This document shows, in pieces, positions 53,728 to 62,353 of a stretch of DNA of 64,000 nt. The stretch comes from Candidatus Nitronereus thalassa (lineage in GTDB: Bacteria > Nitrospirota > Nitrospiria > Nitrospirales > UBA8639), in contig NZ_JAQOUE010000001.1 of NCBI RefSeq assembly GCF_032191465.1, positions 1,674,001 to 1,738,000 on the forward strand, given 5' to 3'. Position 1 is the stretch's first letter. Every line of letters begins with the position of its first letter. The translations under genes were made by a program, and so were the position numbers. The notes beneath the pieces were generated by a model. It ran no database searches. It was not told the origin of the DNA and worked only from the letters and a program-made list of their open reading frames with translations.

Positions 53728-54218
53728 GAGTATCTCCTCTCCAATGAAGAATCGGACTTGTAATTGTTTTGGATAACTCTGTTTTCGGCAACTGACTGCA
53801 TTCCTTGCCTAGCCATTATTTAAGCTCATCGAGCAATCATGACGGGGATGCCTCGTTTTGAATTCGATGACTGGAGGAAAATGCTAGCGACTGATCAAAG
53901 GGAGTAGATTTAATCCGACGAAAGTAAGGATAAAACATAAGGGAAAAGAATTGGAGTCACAGACGGGGCAAATTTCAGAAGGGGCCGTGGTCACCGAGGC
54001 AGTCGAAGGAAAGTGGGTATTTCATTTTCTATTGCAGAGCAAAACATAATTTCTGGAAACATGGGAATGCACCGAGAAGAAACAAACGGAAAAGGAGTTG
54101 GCGGATACAGTATTAAAACCGTGAAGCGTAATGCATTTCGTATGTTGCGGAGAAAAATTAAAGAAGCTTCGCCTGCCTTAGGCTTGGCGCATAGGGGGCC
54201 ACCTATCTATGGTTTTCA
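53728..54218. other. Intergenic region with a purE-derived fragment
   Basis: About 490 bases. The left part should hold the di-heme gene's promoter. The right part contains a remnant of a second purE end (54077-54124) and a plus-strand frame (54013-54372) that is not credible. No other gene is seen. Confidence 0.5.
54077..54124 (+). pseudogene. Fragment of a duplicated purE 3' end
   Basis: Translates as KKQTEKELADTVLKP-stop, against [15 protein letters not shown]-stop at the end of purE (51861-51905). The bases AAGAAACAAACGG are identical, and similarity continues past the stop into the GCCTGCCTTAG region. This is the last trace of a second purE copy or of a duplication of the purE 3' end that lost the rest. 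Confidence 0.6.
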
Positions 54219-55163
54219 TCAACCCGCATCCAAAATTCCATCCACCTCGTCACATAGTTCTTGGACGCCTTTGGCCGATGTGTCAAAGGCGGACTTTTCT
54301 TCCGCCGTTAACTCATATTCTAAAATTTCTTCCACCCCATTTTTTCCAAGACGAACGGGGACTCCCATATAGGTACCCTTTAAGCCGTACTCACCTTCGC
54401 ATCGTGCCGCACAAGGAAGGACCTTGTGCTCATCCTTAATGATTGCCTCGACCATTTCCACAGCAGCGGCCGCAGGCGCATAGAAAGCACTTCCGGTCTT
54501 CAGAAGGTTCACAATTTCGGCTCCGCCGCTACGCGTCCGTGTCACGATTTCCTCAAGCTTTTCTTTGGACATCCATTGGTCCACAGGCCGGCCACTGACG
54601 GTGGTGTAGCGAACCAAGGGCACCATGGCATCCCCATGACCGCCAAGTACCATCGCATGAACGTTCAGAACCGACACGTTTAATTCTTGAGCAATAAACG
54701 TACTAAAGCGAGCTGAATCCAGCACCCCGGCCATCCCAACCACGCGCTCTTTTGGAAAGCCACTCACTCGATGAGCCACATGGGTCATCGCATCCAGTGG
54801 GTTGGAAACAATGACTAATACGGCCGACGGAGAACGGGGCACGATTTCCTGCACTACCGAACGAACGATCTTCGTATTCTTTTCAAGCAACTCGGACCGG
54901 CTCATGCCTGGCTTTCGTGCCATGCCCGAAGTAATCACCACAACATCTGAATTGGCGGTCGCGTCATAATTGTTAGTTCCTACAATTTCAGAGTCATACC
55001 CACACACGGCCCCGGCTTGTGCCAAGTCGAGGGCCTTCCCTTGGGGCAACCCTTCCACGATATCGACCAAAGCGATGGCGTACCCTTCCCTTTCAGCCAG
55101 CCGTTGCGCGGCCGACCCACCCACATTTCCTGCTCCGACGATGGTGATTTTCTGTCGACTCAT
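54219..55163 (-). CDS. mdh: Malate dehydrogenase
   Basis: 314 residues of the LDH-like MDH group. It interconverts malate and oxaloacetate with NAD(H); in reductive-TCA organisms it runs towards malate. Motifs: [17 protein letters not shown] (dinucleotide site), the Asp in ALVDIVEG that selects [14 protein letters not shown] with substrate-binding Arg residues, and the catalytic His in [10 protein letters not shown]. Length and motifs are complete. It is the second gene after the small gene at 55197, 33 bases apart. Confidence 0.97.
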   Translation of the reverse strand: MSRQKITIVGAGNVGGSAAQRLAEREGYAIALVDIVEGLPQGKALDLAQAGAVCGYDSEIVGTNNYDATANSDVVVITSGMARKPGMSRSELLEKNTKIVRSVVQEIVPRSPSAVLVIVSNPLDAMTHVAHRVSGFPKERVVGMAGVLDSARFSTFIAQELNVSVLNVHAMVLGGHGDAMVPLVRYTTVSGRPVDQWMSKEKLEEIVTRTRSGGAEIVNLLKTGSAFYAPAAAAVEMVEAIIKDEHKVLPCAARCEGEYGLKGTYMGVPVRLGKNGVEEILEYELTAEEKSAFDTSAKGVQELCDEVDGILDAG

Positions 55164-55196
55164 GACTCACCTTTTCTTTAGAATGCGAATACCCAC

Positions 55197-55610
55197 CTAG
55201 TCGTCATCGTGACTTTCCCATCCACCTACTTTGAAATTTATTGTGCAGACGAAATTATCTCCATCATAAAAATTTACTTTGATCTTTTTTCGACCATATT
55301 CCCGAGCCAAAAAATCCTCGGGAGCATCCACCAGGCCTTGATAGCCGCCCGCTGGATAGGCTCCTAAATCATTGAATCCCACGATCATACCCTGCTTCAC
55401 TTCCTGCAAAATCCTCGCGGTACACCGAGGATACACTTCCCAAAACTTCGTATCAATTTCATCGCGCGTGGGCTCAGAGCTTGCGTCACCGATTTTTCGA
55501 TCTTTTTTATCAAACTTGGCTAACCGCCGAACATAGGGATATTGGTGACCGGTAAACAATTTATACAGCCATGGGGGCACATTAGGTCTTTGGGATTCCT
55601 CTACCATCAT
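55197..55610 (-). CDS. Uncharacterised soluble protein upstream of mdh (137 aa)
   Basis: No signal peptide or membrane helix. Probably a compact alpha/beta domain: a Tyr/Trp-rich N-terminus (PPWLYKLFTGHQYPYVRRL), a central segment with FWEVYPRCTARILQEVKQG, and a basic beta-hairpin end (KKIKVNFYDGDNFVCTINF). I do not recognise the family. Directly upstream of mdh, probably co-transcribed, which hints at a role in central metabolism but does not prove it. Confidence 0.7.
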   Translation of the reverse strand: MMVEESQRPNVPPWLYKLFTGHQYPYVRRLAKFDKKDRKIGDASSEPTRDEIDTKFWEVYPRCTARILQEVKQGMIVGFNDLGAYPAGGYQGLVDAPEDFLAREYGRKKIKVNFYDGDNFVCTINFKVGGWESHDDD

Positions 55611-55654
55611 TTAACTCAAGGGGCGTGCAAAATTCGTGAGGGACCCGTAGGATC

Positions 55655-55741
55655 TCGTCGCTTGTCGCTCGTCGCTCGTAAAAAAATCACGCCGGTTGCA
55701 TTTCCTTTTCTTTTTTTTTCGAGATACAAAATACGAACGAC
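55655..55741. repeat. Intergenic repeat cluster
   Basis: Two parts. 55655-55680 repeats TCGCTCG/TCGCTTG-type heptamers, and 55719-55741 (CGAGATACAAAATACGAACG…) matches the outer arm of the hairpin unit at 39504-39535. It lies in the 134-base space between the mdh-operon gene start and the end of the VWA gene. Likely a dispersed short repeat family. Confidence 0.6.
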
Positions 55742-55744
55742 ACT

Positions 55745-58700
55745 TCACGTTCTTCCAGTTAGTCGTTGATACACCCGCGGCAACCGTTCCGGCAAGTCCA
55801 CGACATTATCCAGGACCAAATATTGCACATCTCCATACATCCGCTTGAGATACCCTGTCGTCTCCTGATCAATCGTCAGGCAAAATGGATTAATGCCACG
55901 TTGACGGGCCTCGTGCAAGGCCATCTTCGTATCCTCGAGGGCATATTCTTCGGCGTAACCTCCATCCAAGGGCTTCCCGTCACTCAGCAAAATAAGCAAT
56001 CGATGGCGCGCGGGACAGTGAAGCAATTTTTTTGTTGCGTGACGAATCGCGGCCCCGTCCCGATTTTGTTGCAACGGAGTCATGGCTTCAATGCGCTGGC
56101 CAACTTGACAACGCGCTGTCTCCTCGAAATCTTTGAGCACTAAGAAATCCACCTGTTCCCGCCCTTGCCCGGAAAACCCATACAAGGCATATTGATCGCC
56201 GATAGCATCCAACGCTTCCGCTAGTAGAACCAACCCTTCTTTTTCAATATCAATCACTCGCCCCGCACCAGATTCAATTTGCCGACCGGTCGATCCACTC
56301 ATGTCTACTAAAAAGGCGACGGCTACTTGCCGTTCGCGTTTATCTCGCCGAGAATAAATTCGGTCTGATGGTTCGGCACCTGCCCGTCTTGCCACGACTC
56401 GACTAATAGCAGCATCAAGGTCGAGTTCTTCTCCATGTTCATATCCATGGACTCGACGTAGAGCCGTTGGCCTGATCGTTTCAAAATATCGTCTCAATAT
56501 CCGGATCGACGATCCATGTTTTTCAAGAATCTCTTGGGCAAAGTCTGTGCTGCCTTCCGTTCCAGCGCGTTCAATCACCCGACACCACTTAAGACGATAA
56601 TCTTGAATCTTCCCATCCCACTCAGGATACAGAAAGGTCCGCTCCTCACTTTTTTGAATCGGCAACTCACCCTGGCCTGAGTCCTTGACGGCCCAATGGT
56701 CCTCTAGCACCCGATCCTGACCAGGGGAACCATCGCTGAGTTTTTGCGGCTGCTCGTCCAACAATTTCTTCTTGCCCGATCTATCGGCCCGTGAGGAAGA
56801 TGACTCACTCGCGCCCCCAAACTCTTTGAGGTCTGGACCTTTCTCTCCGGATGGAGCGATCCCCTCTTCTGATTCCGTGTCACCCTGAACCAACTCCGGG
56901 CTCATGTCTCCTCGATAAGCGAAGTTCGTAATTGGGCGATACGCGCCAGCAGTCTCTTCAGCCGCCCGCGGGCCAGCACCGATATCGGTTTCATCCTCTT
57001 GAGATTCCGGTGGCGGTTCCGTCGTAGGCAACTCATAAGTCCCAATCATGTCTTCCATGACTTGATAAATCTGATCCGCGACTTTTAGGACGTCCCCCGT
57101 CTTCGCATCAGGGTGTAATACCGATTGCGCCAGGGTCCAACACGATTCGATCACCGGCTTGAGCTCATCTTGGAAATGCACGGCTTCCGCCCCATCAGTC
57201 AAATGTAGCAACAACGCATCCAGAACCATTTCGCGGGCCGTCATCCCATGAAGAAATGAACGCATGCTGACTGAAGCCTTCGCCAATGCCGCAAGATCTT
57301 CACGAAGCCCTGGATATTCTTGCTGCAGAAGAAATTCCACGCGCGCATCTTCGAGGATGGTCCATAGGTCCTTTATCACTCCCTTTTGAGGAAACAAGGA
57401 GAAAAGTTCATCCAAAGTATGGATGGAGGCTAAAGGTTTTTGTTCATCCAGATACCGAGCCGCAACTGTTTGGCCCATCTCTTGTAAAAGTTGAGAGCTT
57501 ATTTGATAAGTCCCAAATTCCAGGTGGCCCACTTCATGAGCGACCATCACGGTGTAACATCGAAGATTCACTTCACGCGTCGGGTATTGATTCATTACCA
57601 TAGGCAATCGCACTCGCAGACCTTGGGCCGTTGTTTCAGTGTGGACCTGATTGCCGCCTTCAGGTAATGATTCAATAAGTACCGACTCCCCACAAATCAT
57701 CTGTGCAAAGAGCTTCAAGGAACGTGCCACCTGCCGAAGCGTCACGCCATTCATCGCCTGTTCAATTGAACGTAACGCCTTATCCGTTTCCAGCGCGAAA
57801 TACGCACGAGCGCCATCGACGCTATAATCCAGGACCTCCATTCCTCCTCGAAACCATGTTTCAAACGCCTTATGTTTCTCATCCGACCCCACTGCTACAT
57901 TCACTACTTCTGGACACCGACGGAGATAGTCCAAGGTGACGTTCGCATCACGTTCGGCCACCAGCAATCCATATTGCAGGACGAGAGTTTGCCATTCTGG
58001 TGAGGGCAAGGCTTTCATCAATACAGGGGCTTCGACCAAAAAAGTTAAGGCGGTTTCCGGGGACCGATCGGCGAGGGTCGAACCAAGAATCACCACTCGT
58101 GGTCGAAGTTCCTTCGAGTCTATTTCTTTGAGGAGGGAGGGACTGGTCCGAAAAAATTCCAAAATGCCTACATAGTCAGGTTTCCCAAGACTATTTTGCG
58201 TGATGAGCTTGGTACCAAAAGCCACCCAGGAGCGAACCTCATCGAGCGGGAGCACTTGGGCCACATTCACACATTCTCGAAAAAACTCAATGCCGAGGAC
58301 CTGGTTCCACTCCGTCAGCTCCTGCCCGACCTCGGCCCAGCCGGCCAAGTCGATGGAAGGGTCCGCAAACAATAGTTCCGGGGTTTTTCGAAAAAACTCA
58401 AACGCGCAATTCGCGGCATACTCCGAATCGCTATCCACGATTTCCAACACCGTTGATAACACCTGGTGTCGTTGGACCGGAGACTCCAAGATTCCGAGAG
58501 TCGGTGGGCTTTCCCGAAAATATTTCAGCGTGACAGCACCAGAGTGAGATGCCAATCCAATAGTCAGGTCTAACCAAGGGATCACGGTTTGCGGGTCACA
58601 TCGACGAAGCACTTCTGGTAAAGCCTCAATGGCACCACCCGCAAGTTTGGCGGAATTGTCCTGCAACTCAGTCAACAGTTCCAAAGCCTGAGGTGCCACA

Positions 58701-58801
58701 TTGGCTTCGACTAATTGCCGGGAAACCTCGTCAGCCGACTCTTGAGTCAGCCTGTTTTCAAAAATGGCTAGGAGTTGTTCTTTGTAGGATGAATGTGTCA
58801 T
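55745..58801 (-). CDS. NorD/CbbO-like VWA-domain protein
   Basis: 1018 residues. The N-terminal ~400 residues are HEAT-like helical repeats (about 35 residues each). A zinc-protease-like signature HEVGHLEFG lies near 422. A long acidic, low-complexity linker covers about 615-730, and the C-terminal VWA domain has an intact MIDAS, FLVDMSGSTGRQ (near 833), with GDQYALYGFSG and LILLSDGKPLDGG. NorD and CbbO work with the MoxR-type ATPases NorQ/CbbQ to insert or activate metal cofactors. No such ATPase gene lies nearby. The target enzyme is therefore unknown. Confidence 0.9.
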   Translation of the reverse strand: MTHSSYKEQLLAIFENRLTQESADEVSRQLVEANVAPQALELLTELQDNSAKLAGGAIEALPEVLRRCDPQTVIPWLDLTIGLASHSGAVTLKYFRESPPTLGILESPVQRHQVLSTVLEIVDSDSEYAANCAFEFFRKTPELLFADPSIDLAGWAEVGQELTEWNQVLGIEFFRECVNVAQVLPLDEVRSWVAFGTKLITQNSLGKPDYVGILEFFRTSPSLLKEIDSKELRPRVVILGSTLADRSPETALTFLVEAPVLMKALPSPEWQTLVLQYGLLVAERDANVTLDYLRRCPEVVNVAVGSDEKHKAFETWFRGGMEVLDYSVDGARAYFALETDKALRSIEQAMNGVTLRQVARSLKLFAQMICGESVLIESLPEGGNQVHTETTAQGLRVRLPMVMNQYPTREVNLRCYTVMVAHEVGHLEFGTYQISSQLLQEMGQTVAARYLDEQKPLASIHTLDELFSLFPQKGVIKDLWTILEDARVEFLLQQEYPGLREDLAALAKASVSMRSFLHGMTAREMVLDALLLHLTDGAEAVHFQDELKPVIESCWTLAQSVLHPDAKTGDVLKVADQIYQVMEDMIGTYELPTTEPPPESQEDETDIGAGPRAAEETAGAYRPITNFAYRGDMSPELVQGDTESEEGIAPSGEKGPDLKEFGGASESSSSRADRSGKKKLLDEQPQKLSDGSPGQDRVLEDHWAVKDSGQGELPIQKSEERTFLYPEWDGKIQDYRLKWCRVIERAGTEGSTDFAQEILEKHGSSIRILRRYFETIRPTALRRVHGYEHGEELDLDAAISRVVARRAGAEPSDRIYSRRDKRERQVAVAFLVDMSGSTGRQIESGAGRVIDIEKEGLVLLAEALDAIGDQYALYGFSGQGREQVDFLVLKDFEETARCQVGQRIEAMTPLQQNRDGAAIRHATKKLLHCPARHRLLILLSDGKPLDGGYAEEYALEDTKMALHEARQRGINPFCLTIDQETTGYLKRMYGDVQYLVLDNVVDLPERLPRVYQRLTGRT

Positions 58802-58879
58802 CGCCAGTGCGTAAACCTAAAGGTCGAGAATTATAGGAAGGCCCCCATGTGGTTGCAAACTTTTTTGGCATGCCGCCGA

Positions 58880-59170
58880 CTAGACTTTTGGGAGATTGAA
58901 TGTGGTTCGGAGGAAACCTTCAGTGACTCCAATAAGTTGGATCCGCTTGTTTCGACTAGCTGGCCCTGCATAAACTGACACCGCACCTTGAGGAAGCGCA
59001 AACAATTTAGCCAAATACTGGCATAACGCTAGATTCGCCTTCCCCTCCACTGGCGGTGCAGCGACTCGAAACTTAAGGGCGTCTCCGTGAACCCCGACAA
59101 ACTCCGTTTTGGAAGCCCTGGGTTGCAGGTACACCGAAAGAATTACCCCGGTGGATGTCGCCTCAATCAT
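58880..59170 (-). CDS. DUF167 / YggU family protein
   Basis: 96 residues, the standard family length. Core motifs VYLQPRASKTEFVGVHGDALKF, then VAAPPVEGKANLALCQYLAKLF, and ASRNKRIQLIGV are all present. Function unknown across bacteria. A single cytoplasmic gene on the minus strand downstream of the Fur-controlled gene's promoter region. Confidence 0.92.
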   Translation of the reverse strand: MIEATSTGVILSVYLQPRASKTEFVGVHGDALKFRVAAPPVEGKANLALCQYLAKLFALPQGAVSVYAGPASRNKRIQLIGVTEGFLRTTFNLPKV

Positions 59171-59247
59171 AACTCTTTCAATGACTTACGAAATTTTTCC
59201 TATTTTTTACGAAATCCACACACCATAAATTTTTTTCAAAAATCGTA

Positions 59248-59277
59248 TTGACAAGGAGGAGGGTTCGGGCATAGAAT
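59248..59277 (+). promoter_or_regulatory. Sigma-70 promoter of the Bfd-like gene
   Basis: TTGACA (59248-59253) and TAGAAT (59272-59277) with an 18-base spacer: six of six and five of six consensus bases. Transcription would start near 59284, just upstream of the Fur-like site. Confidence 0.75.
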
Positions 59278-59287
59278 TAACTTAAAT

Positions 59288-59306
59288 GATAACGGTAATC
59301 AATATC
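59288..59306 (+). promoter_or_regulatory. Fur box at the Bfd-like gene
   Basis: GATAACGGTAATCAATATC matches the 19-base Fur consensus (GATAATGATAATCATTATC) at 16 of 19 positions. It overlaps the predicted transcription start, so iron-loaded Fur would block expression. The Bfd family releases iron from bacterioferritin, so repression by iron makes sense. Confidence 0.8.
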
Positions 59307-59325
59307 GTATTCGTTGGAGGCCATC

Positions 59326-59532
59326 ATGTTTCTCTGTGTATGTAAAGGCATCAAAGAGTCAGACGTCCAAAAACTTGGACAAGCCGGGATGACCTGCCCC
59401 AAAGCCTTAGCTTGCACGCTAGGAATTGATGACGAAGACAATTGCTGCGGACGTTGCATCAATAACATCGATGATTTTGTGAATCTTGCCACGAGCGAAC
59501 TCATTCAACTCCGTTCTTCTGTGGAAGTGTAA
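59326..59532 (+). CDS. Bfd-like 2Fe-2S ferredoxin
   Basis: The start at 59326 (MFLCVCKG) has GGAGG at 6 bases. 68 residues; cysteines CVC (4, 6) and CCGRC (40, 41, 44) match the [2Fe-2S] site of bacterioferritin-associated ferredoxin (CxC…CxxC). Family role: reduces bacterioferritin iron so that it can leave the core. A good sigma-70 promoter and a Fur box lie directly upstream, so it is likely induced under iron limitation. Confidence 0.9.
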   Translation: MFLCVCKGIKESDVQKLGQAGMTCPKALACTLGIDDEDNCCGRCINNIDDFVNLATSELIQLRSSVEV

Positions 59533-59630
59533 TTTCAGCCCCCTCCCTTTCCTTTTCAGCGGTAAAAGCCTTATCCTCCAAGAACTACACTTTCCAACCC
59601 TAGTCACTGTCCCTTATTGAGGAATCGATA

Positions 59631-61568
59631 ATGCCCTCTCGTGTTGCGCCGTACGGATCGTGGGAATCTCCCCTCACGTCAGATCGGATTGTCTCAGAAT
59701 CCATCAAACTGGGACAAATGACCGTCGATCAAGATCAGGTCTATTGGATTGAGAGTCGGCCCTCCGAGGGCGGACGAAGCGCCATCGTTCGGCAGAATCG
59801 TGATGGCCGACAAGAGATCCTTACCCCTCCGCCATTTAATGTTCGAACACGAGTCCATGAATATGGTGGAGCCCCTTACCTTGTGTCCAACGGCATCATG
59901 TATTTCTCCAACTTTTCCGATCAACGGCTGTTTCGGCAATTGCCGGGACAGCCCCCTACCCCTTTGACCCCAGAAGCTTCTATTTTTTACGCCGATGGCA
60001 TTTATGACCAAACACACAATCGGTTGATTTATATTCAAGAAGATCACACCGCCTCAGATCAAGAGCCCATCAATACCATTTCCAGCATTCCGCTTCACCC
60101 TGAGGATAAACCTCACCTTGGGACCACGCTTGTCAGCGGCAACGATTTTTATGCGTCACCACGCCTGAGCCCCAATGGGCGCCAACTGGCCTGGCTCACA
60201 TGGAATCATCCCAACATGCCTTGGGATGGTACCGAATTGTGGATCGCGGATATTCAATCGGACGGCACTCTTACCCAGGCACGCCGTATTGCCGGAGGCC
60301 CCAACGAATCGATTTTCCAACCGGAATGGTCGCGGGAGGGATTTCTGTATTTTGTCTCGGACAAAAGTGGTTGGTGGAATCTGTATCGATGGCAAGACGA
60401 ACAGGCCTCTTCGTTATGCCCCATGGAGGCTGAATTCGGGCTGCCCCAATGGGTCTTTGGCCAGAGACTCTATGGGTTTGAATCCCCCTCCCGCATTATT
60501 TGTGCCTATACACGGAAAGGCATCTGGTATTTAGCTCGTTTAGACCTAAGCACGGAACACCTGGAAACATTTGATCTTCCCTACACCGATTTTGACCAGA
60601 TCCTTGTTCGAGGATCTCAAGTTTTCTGCACGGCAAGTTCCCCCGTTCATCCAAATTCAATTATTCGATTCGACCTGAATACCCAACAAATTACCACCCT
60701 TCGACAATCCACGGATTTCACGATTGATGAAACATTCGTATCAATCCCCACAGCCATTGAGTATCCAGCTCAGGATGGCTCCATTGCCCATGCGTTTTAC
60801 TACCCTCCGCACAATGCCAACTTTCAGGCTCCGACGAGTGAACGTCCGCCCCTTCTGGTCAAAAGTCATGGCGGCCCTACAAGCGCAGCCTCAACCTCCT
60901 TCAACCTGATGATTCAATTCTGGACGAGCCGAGGATTTGCCGTACTTGACGTCAACTATGGTGGAAGCACGGGATATGGACGCGCCTACCGAGAACGTCT
61001 GAATGGACAATGGGGAATTGTGGATGTGGATGATTGTGTGGGGGCAGTGCAATACCTCATTAACCAGGAAAAAGTCGACCCCTCACGAGTCACGATTACC
61101 GGCGGTAGCGCAGGCGGATATACCACGCTCTGTGCGCTAACCTTTCGAGATTGTTTTACAGCGGGATCGAGCTACTATGGCGTGTCAGATCTTGAAGCCT
61201 TGGTTCGCGATACACACAAATTTGAATCACGTTACTTAGACGGGCTCATAGGACCGTTCCCGGAACGCAAAGATCTATACGATCAACGCTCACCGATTTA
61301 TTTCACCGACCGTCTTTCGTGCCCACTCATTTTGTTCCAGGGGTTAGAGGATAGAGTCGTCCCGCCCAACCAAGCCGAAAAAATGTTCGAGGCAGTGAAA
61401 GCCAAAGGGCTCCCGGTAGCCTATATTGCGTTTGAAGGAGAACAGCATGGGTTTCGTAAATCAGAGAATATCAAACGAGTCCTAGACAATGAATTATTTT
61501 TTTATGCCAAGATTTTTGCCTTTGAACCTGCCGACACACTCGCACCCTTCGCAATTGAAAACTTGTAA
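59631..61568 (+). CDS. S9 family serine peptidase (acylaminoacyl-peptidase type)
   Basis: 645 residues. N-terminal beta-propeller (about 1-370, repeats of the SPNGRQLAWLTW and WSREGFLYFVSDKSGWWNL type), then the hydrolase domain with oxyanion region SHGGPTSAAS, nucleophile Ser in TGGSAGGYTTL (near 493), Asp in QGLEDRVVPP and His in EQHGFRKSE (near 607). No signal peptide, so cytoplasmic. It cleaves short peptides or N-acylated ones. GAGGAA precedes ATG. The relation to the Bfd gene upstream is only by position. Confidence 0.95.
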   Translation: MPSRVAPYGSWESPLTSDRIVSESIKLGQMTVDQDQVYWIESRPSEGGRSAIVRQNRDGRQEILTPPPFNVRTRVHEYGGAPYLVSNGIMYFSNFSDQRLFRQLPGQPPTPLTPEASIFYADGIYDQTHNRLIYIQEDHTASDQEPINTISSIPLHPEDKPHLGTTLVSGNDFYASPRLSPNGRQLAWLTWNHPNMPWDGTELWIADIQSDGTLTQARRIAGGPNESIFQPEWSREGFLYFVSDKSGWWNLYRWQDEQASSLCPMEAEFGLPQWVFGQRLYGFESPSRIICAYTRKGIWYLARLDLSTEHLETFDLPYTDFDQILVRGSQVFCTASSPVHPNSIIRFDLNTQQITTLRQSTDFTIDETFVSIPTAIEYPAQDGSIAHAFYYPPHNANFQAPTSERPPLLVKSHGGPTSAASTSFNLMIQFWTSRGFAVLDVNYGGSTGYGRAYRERLNGQWGIVDVDDCVGAVQYLINQEKVDPSRVTITGGSAGGYTTLCALTFRDCFTAGSSYYGVSDLEALVRDTHKFESRYLDGLIGPFPERKDLYDQRSPIYFTDRLSCPLILFQGLEDRVVPPNQAEKMFEAVKAKGLPVAYIAFEGEQHGFRKSENIKRVLDNELFFYAKIFAFEPADTLAPFAIENL

Positions 61569-61576
61569 GCAGGGCC

Positions 61577-62338
61577 TTACTTGTTTTTATCACCTGTCCA
61601 CGTATCTTTCAGAAGATTTTGGATGAAATTCCGAAGCCGGGCCAATTCCTTGGAATGAAAAGACCCTTTGGTCTTTTGGAGGACTTGTATCGTTTCGTAC
61701 AGACCATCGCGCAATCTGAGATAATCCACCAGTAAAGAAGACGTGTCACCCGTCGGCTGCAAAAGTTGATCCTGTTTTTCCAATGAATGCAAAATCTCTT
61801 CAATTTGCTCCTGCAATTTCTTAAGTTGAGGGTTGGCGCCCAGAGGCTCCTGAGAACTCCCCTCCAATTCCAAGCCCCGATATGCGACAAGGGTATCCTC
61901 TAATTCCGCCAACTGTTTTACCCGTAGAGCCGTTTCCTGTTTAGCTTTCTGCACGGACCGCCAAACCTTTTTATGGTGCACTCCGCGTTTGGTGGCATCC
62001 AATAATTTGGGAAAGTCCACGGGTTTAATCATATACTCCAAGACATTCAGACGAACCGACTCTACCGCGGTTGGAATCGATGGATAACCCGTCACCACAA
62101 TCACAGGAAGCGCGAAGGCACTCCCATGAATCTCATCGACCAGTTCCAGAACACGATTCCCGGGCATATTCAAATCCGTGATCAATAAATCAAAGTCCGT
62201 CGACTTTAAAGCACAAGACATTTCTTCAGCGTTTTTCACAGTGCGGCAATCAAAGCCCTCTTCCTTTAGAAGATCTTCCGTTGCCTCCAAAAATGTATCT
62301 TCGTCGTCGGCTAATAAGATAGTGCCTAGTCCTAGCAT
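61577..62338 (-). CDS. Response regulator with helical C-terminal part
   Basis: The start at 62338 (MLGLGTILLADDE) has AAGGAG at 8 bases. 253 residues: an intact receiver (ADDED, phospho-acceptor Asp in LLITDLNMPG, Thr in VVTGYPS, Lys in YMIKPVDF) and a ~110-residue helical tail (about 130-250) with coiled-coil character, no DNA-binding motif. Starts 15 bases after the kinase gene at 62354, so the two are partners. Output mode unknown. Confidence 0.93.
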   Translation of the reverse strand: MLGLGTILLADDEDTFLEATEDLLKEEGFDCRTVKNAEEMSCALKSTDFDLLITDLNMPGNRVLELVDEIHGSAFALPVIVVTGYPSIPTAVESVRLNVLEYMIKPVDFPKLLDATKRGVHHKKVWRSVQKAKQETALRVKQLAELEDTLVAYRGLELEGSSQEPLGANPQLKKLQEQIEEILHSLEKQDQLLQPTGDTSSLLVDYLRLRDGLYETIQVLQKTKGSFHSKELARLRNFIQNLLKDTWTGDKNK

Positions 62339-62353
62339 ACAAACCACTCCTTC

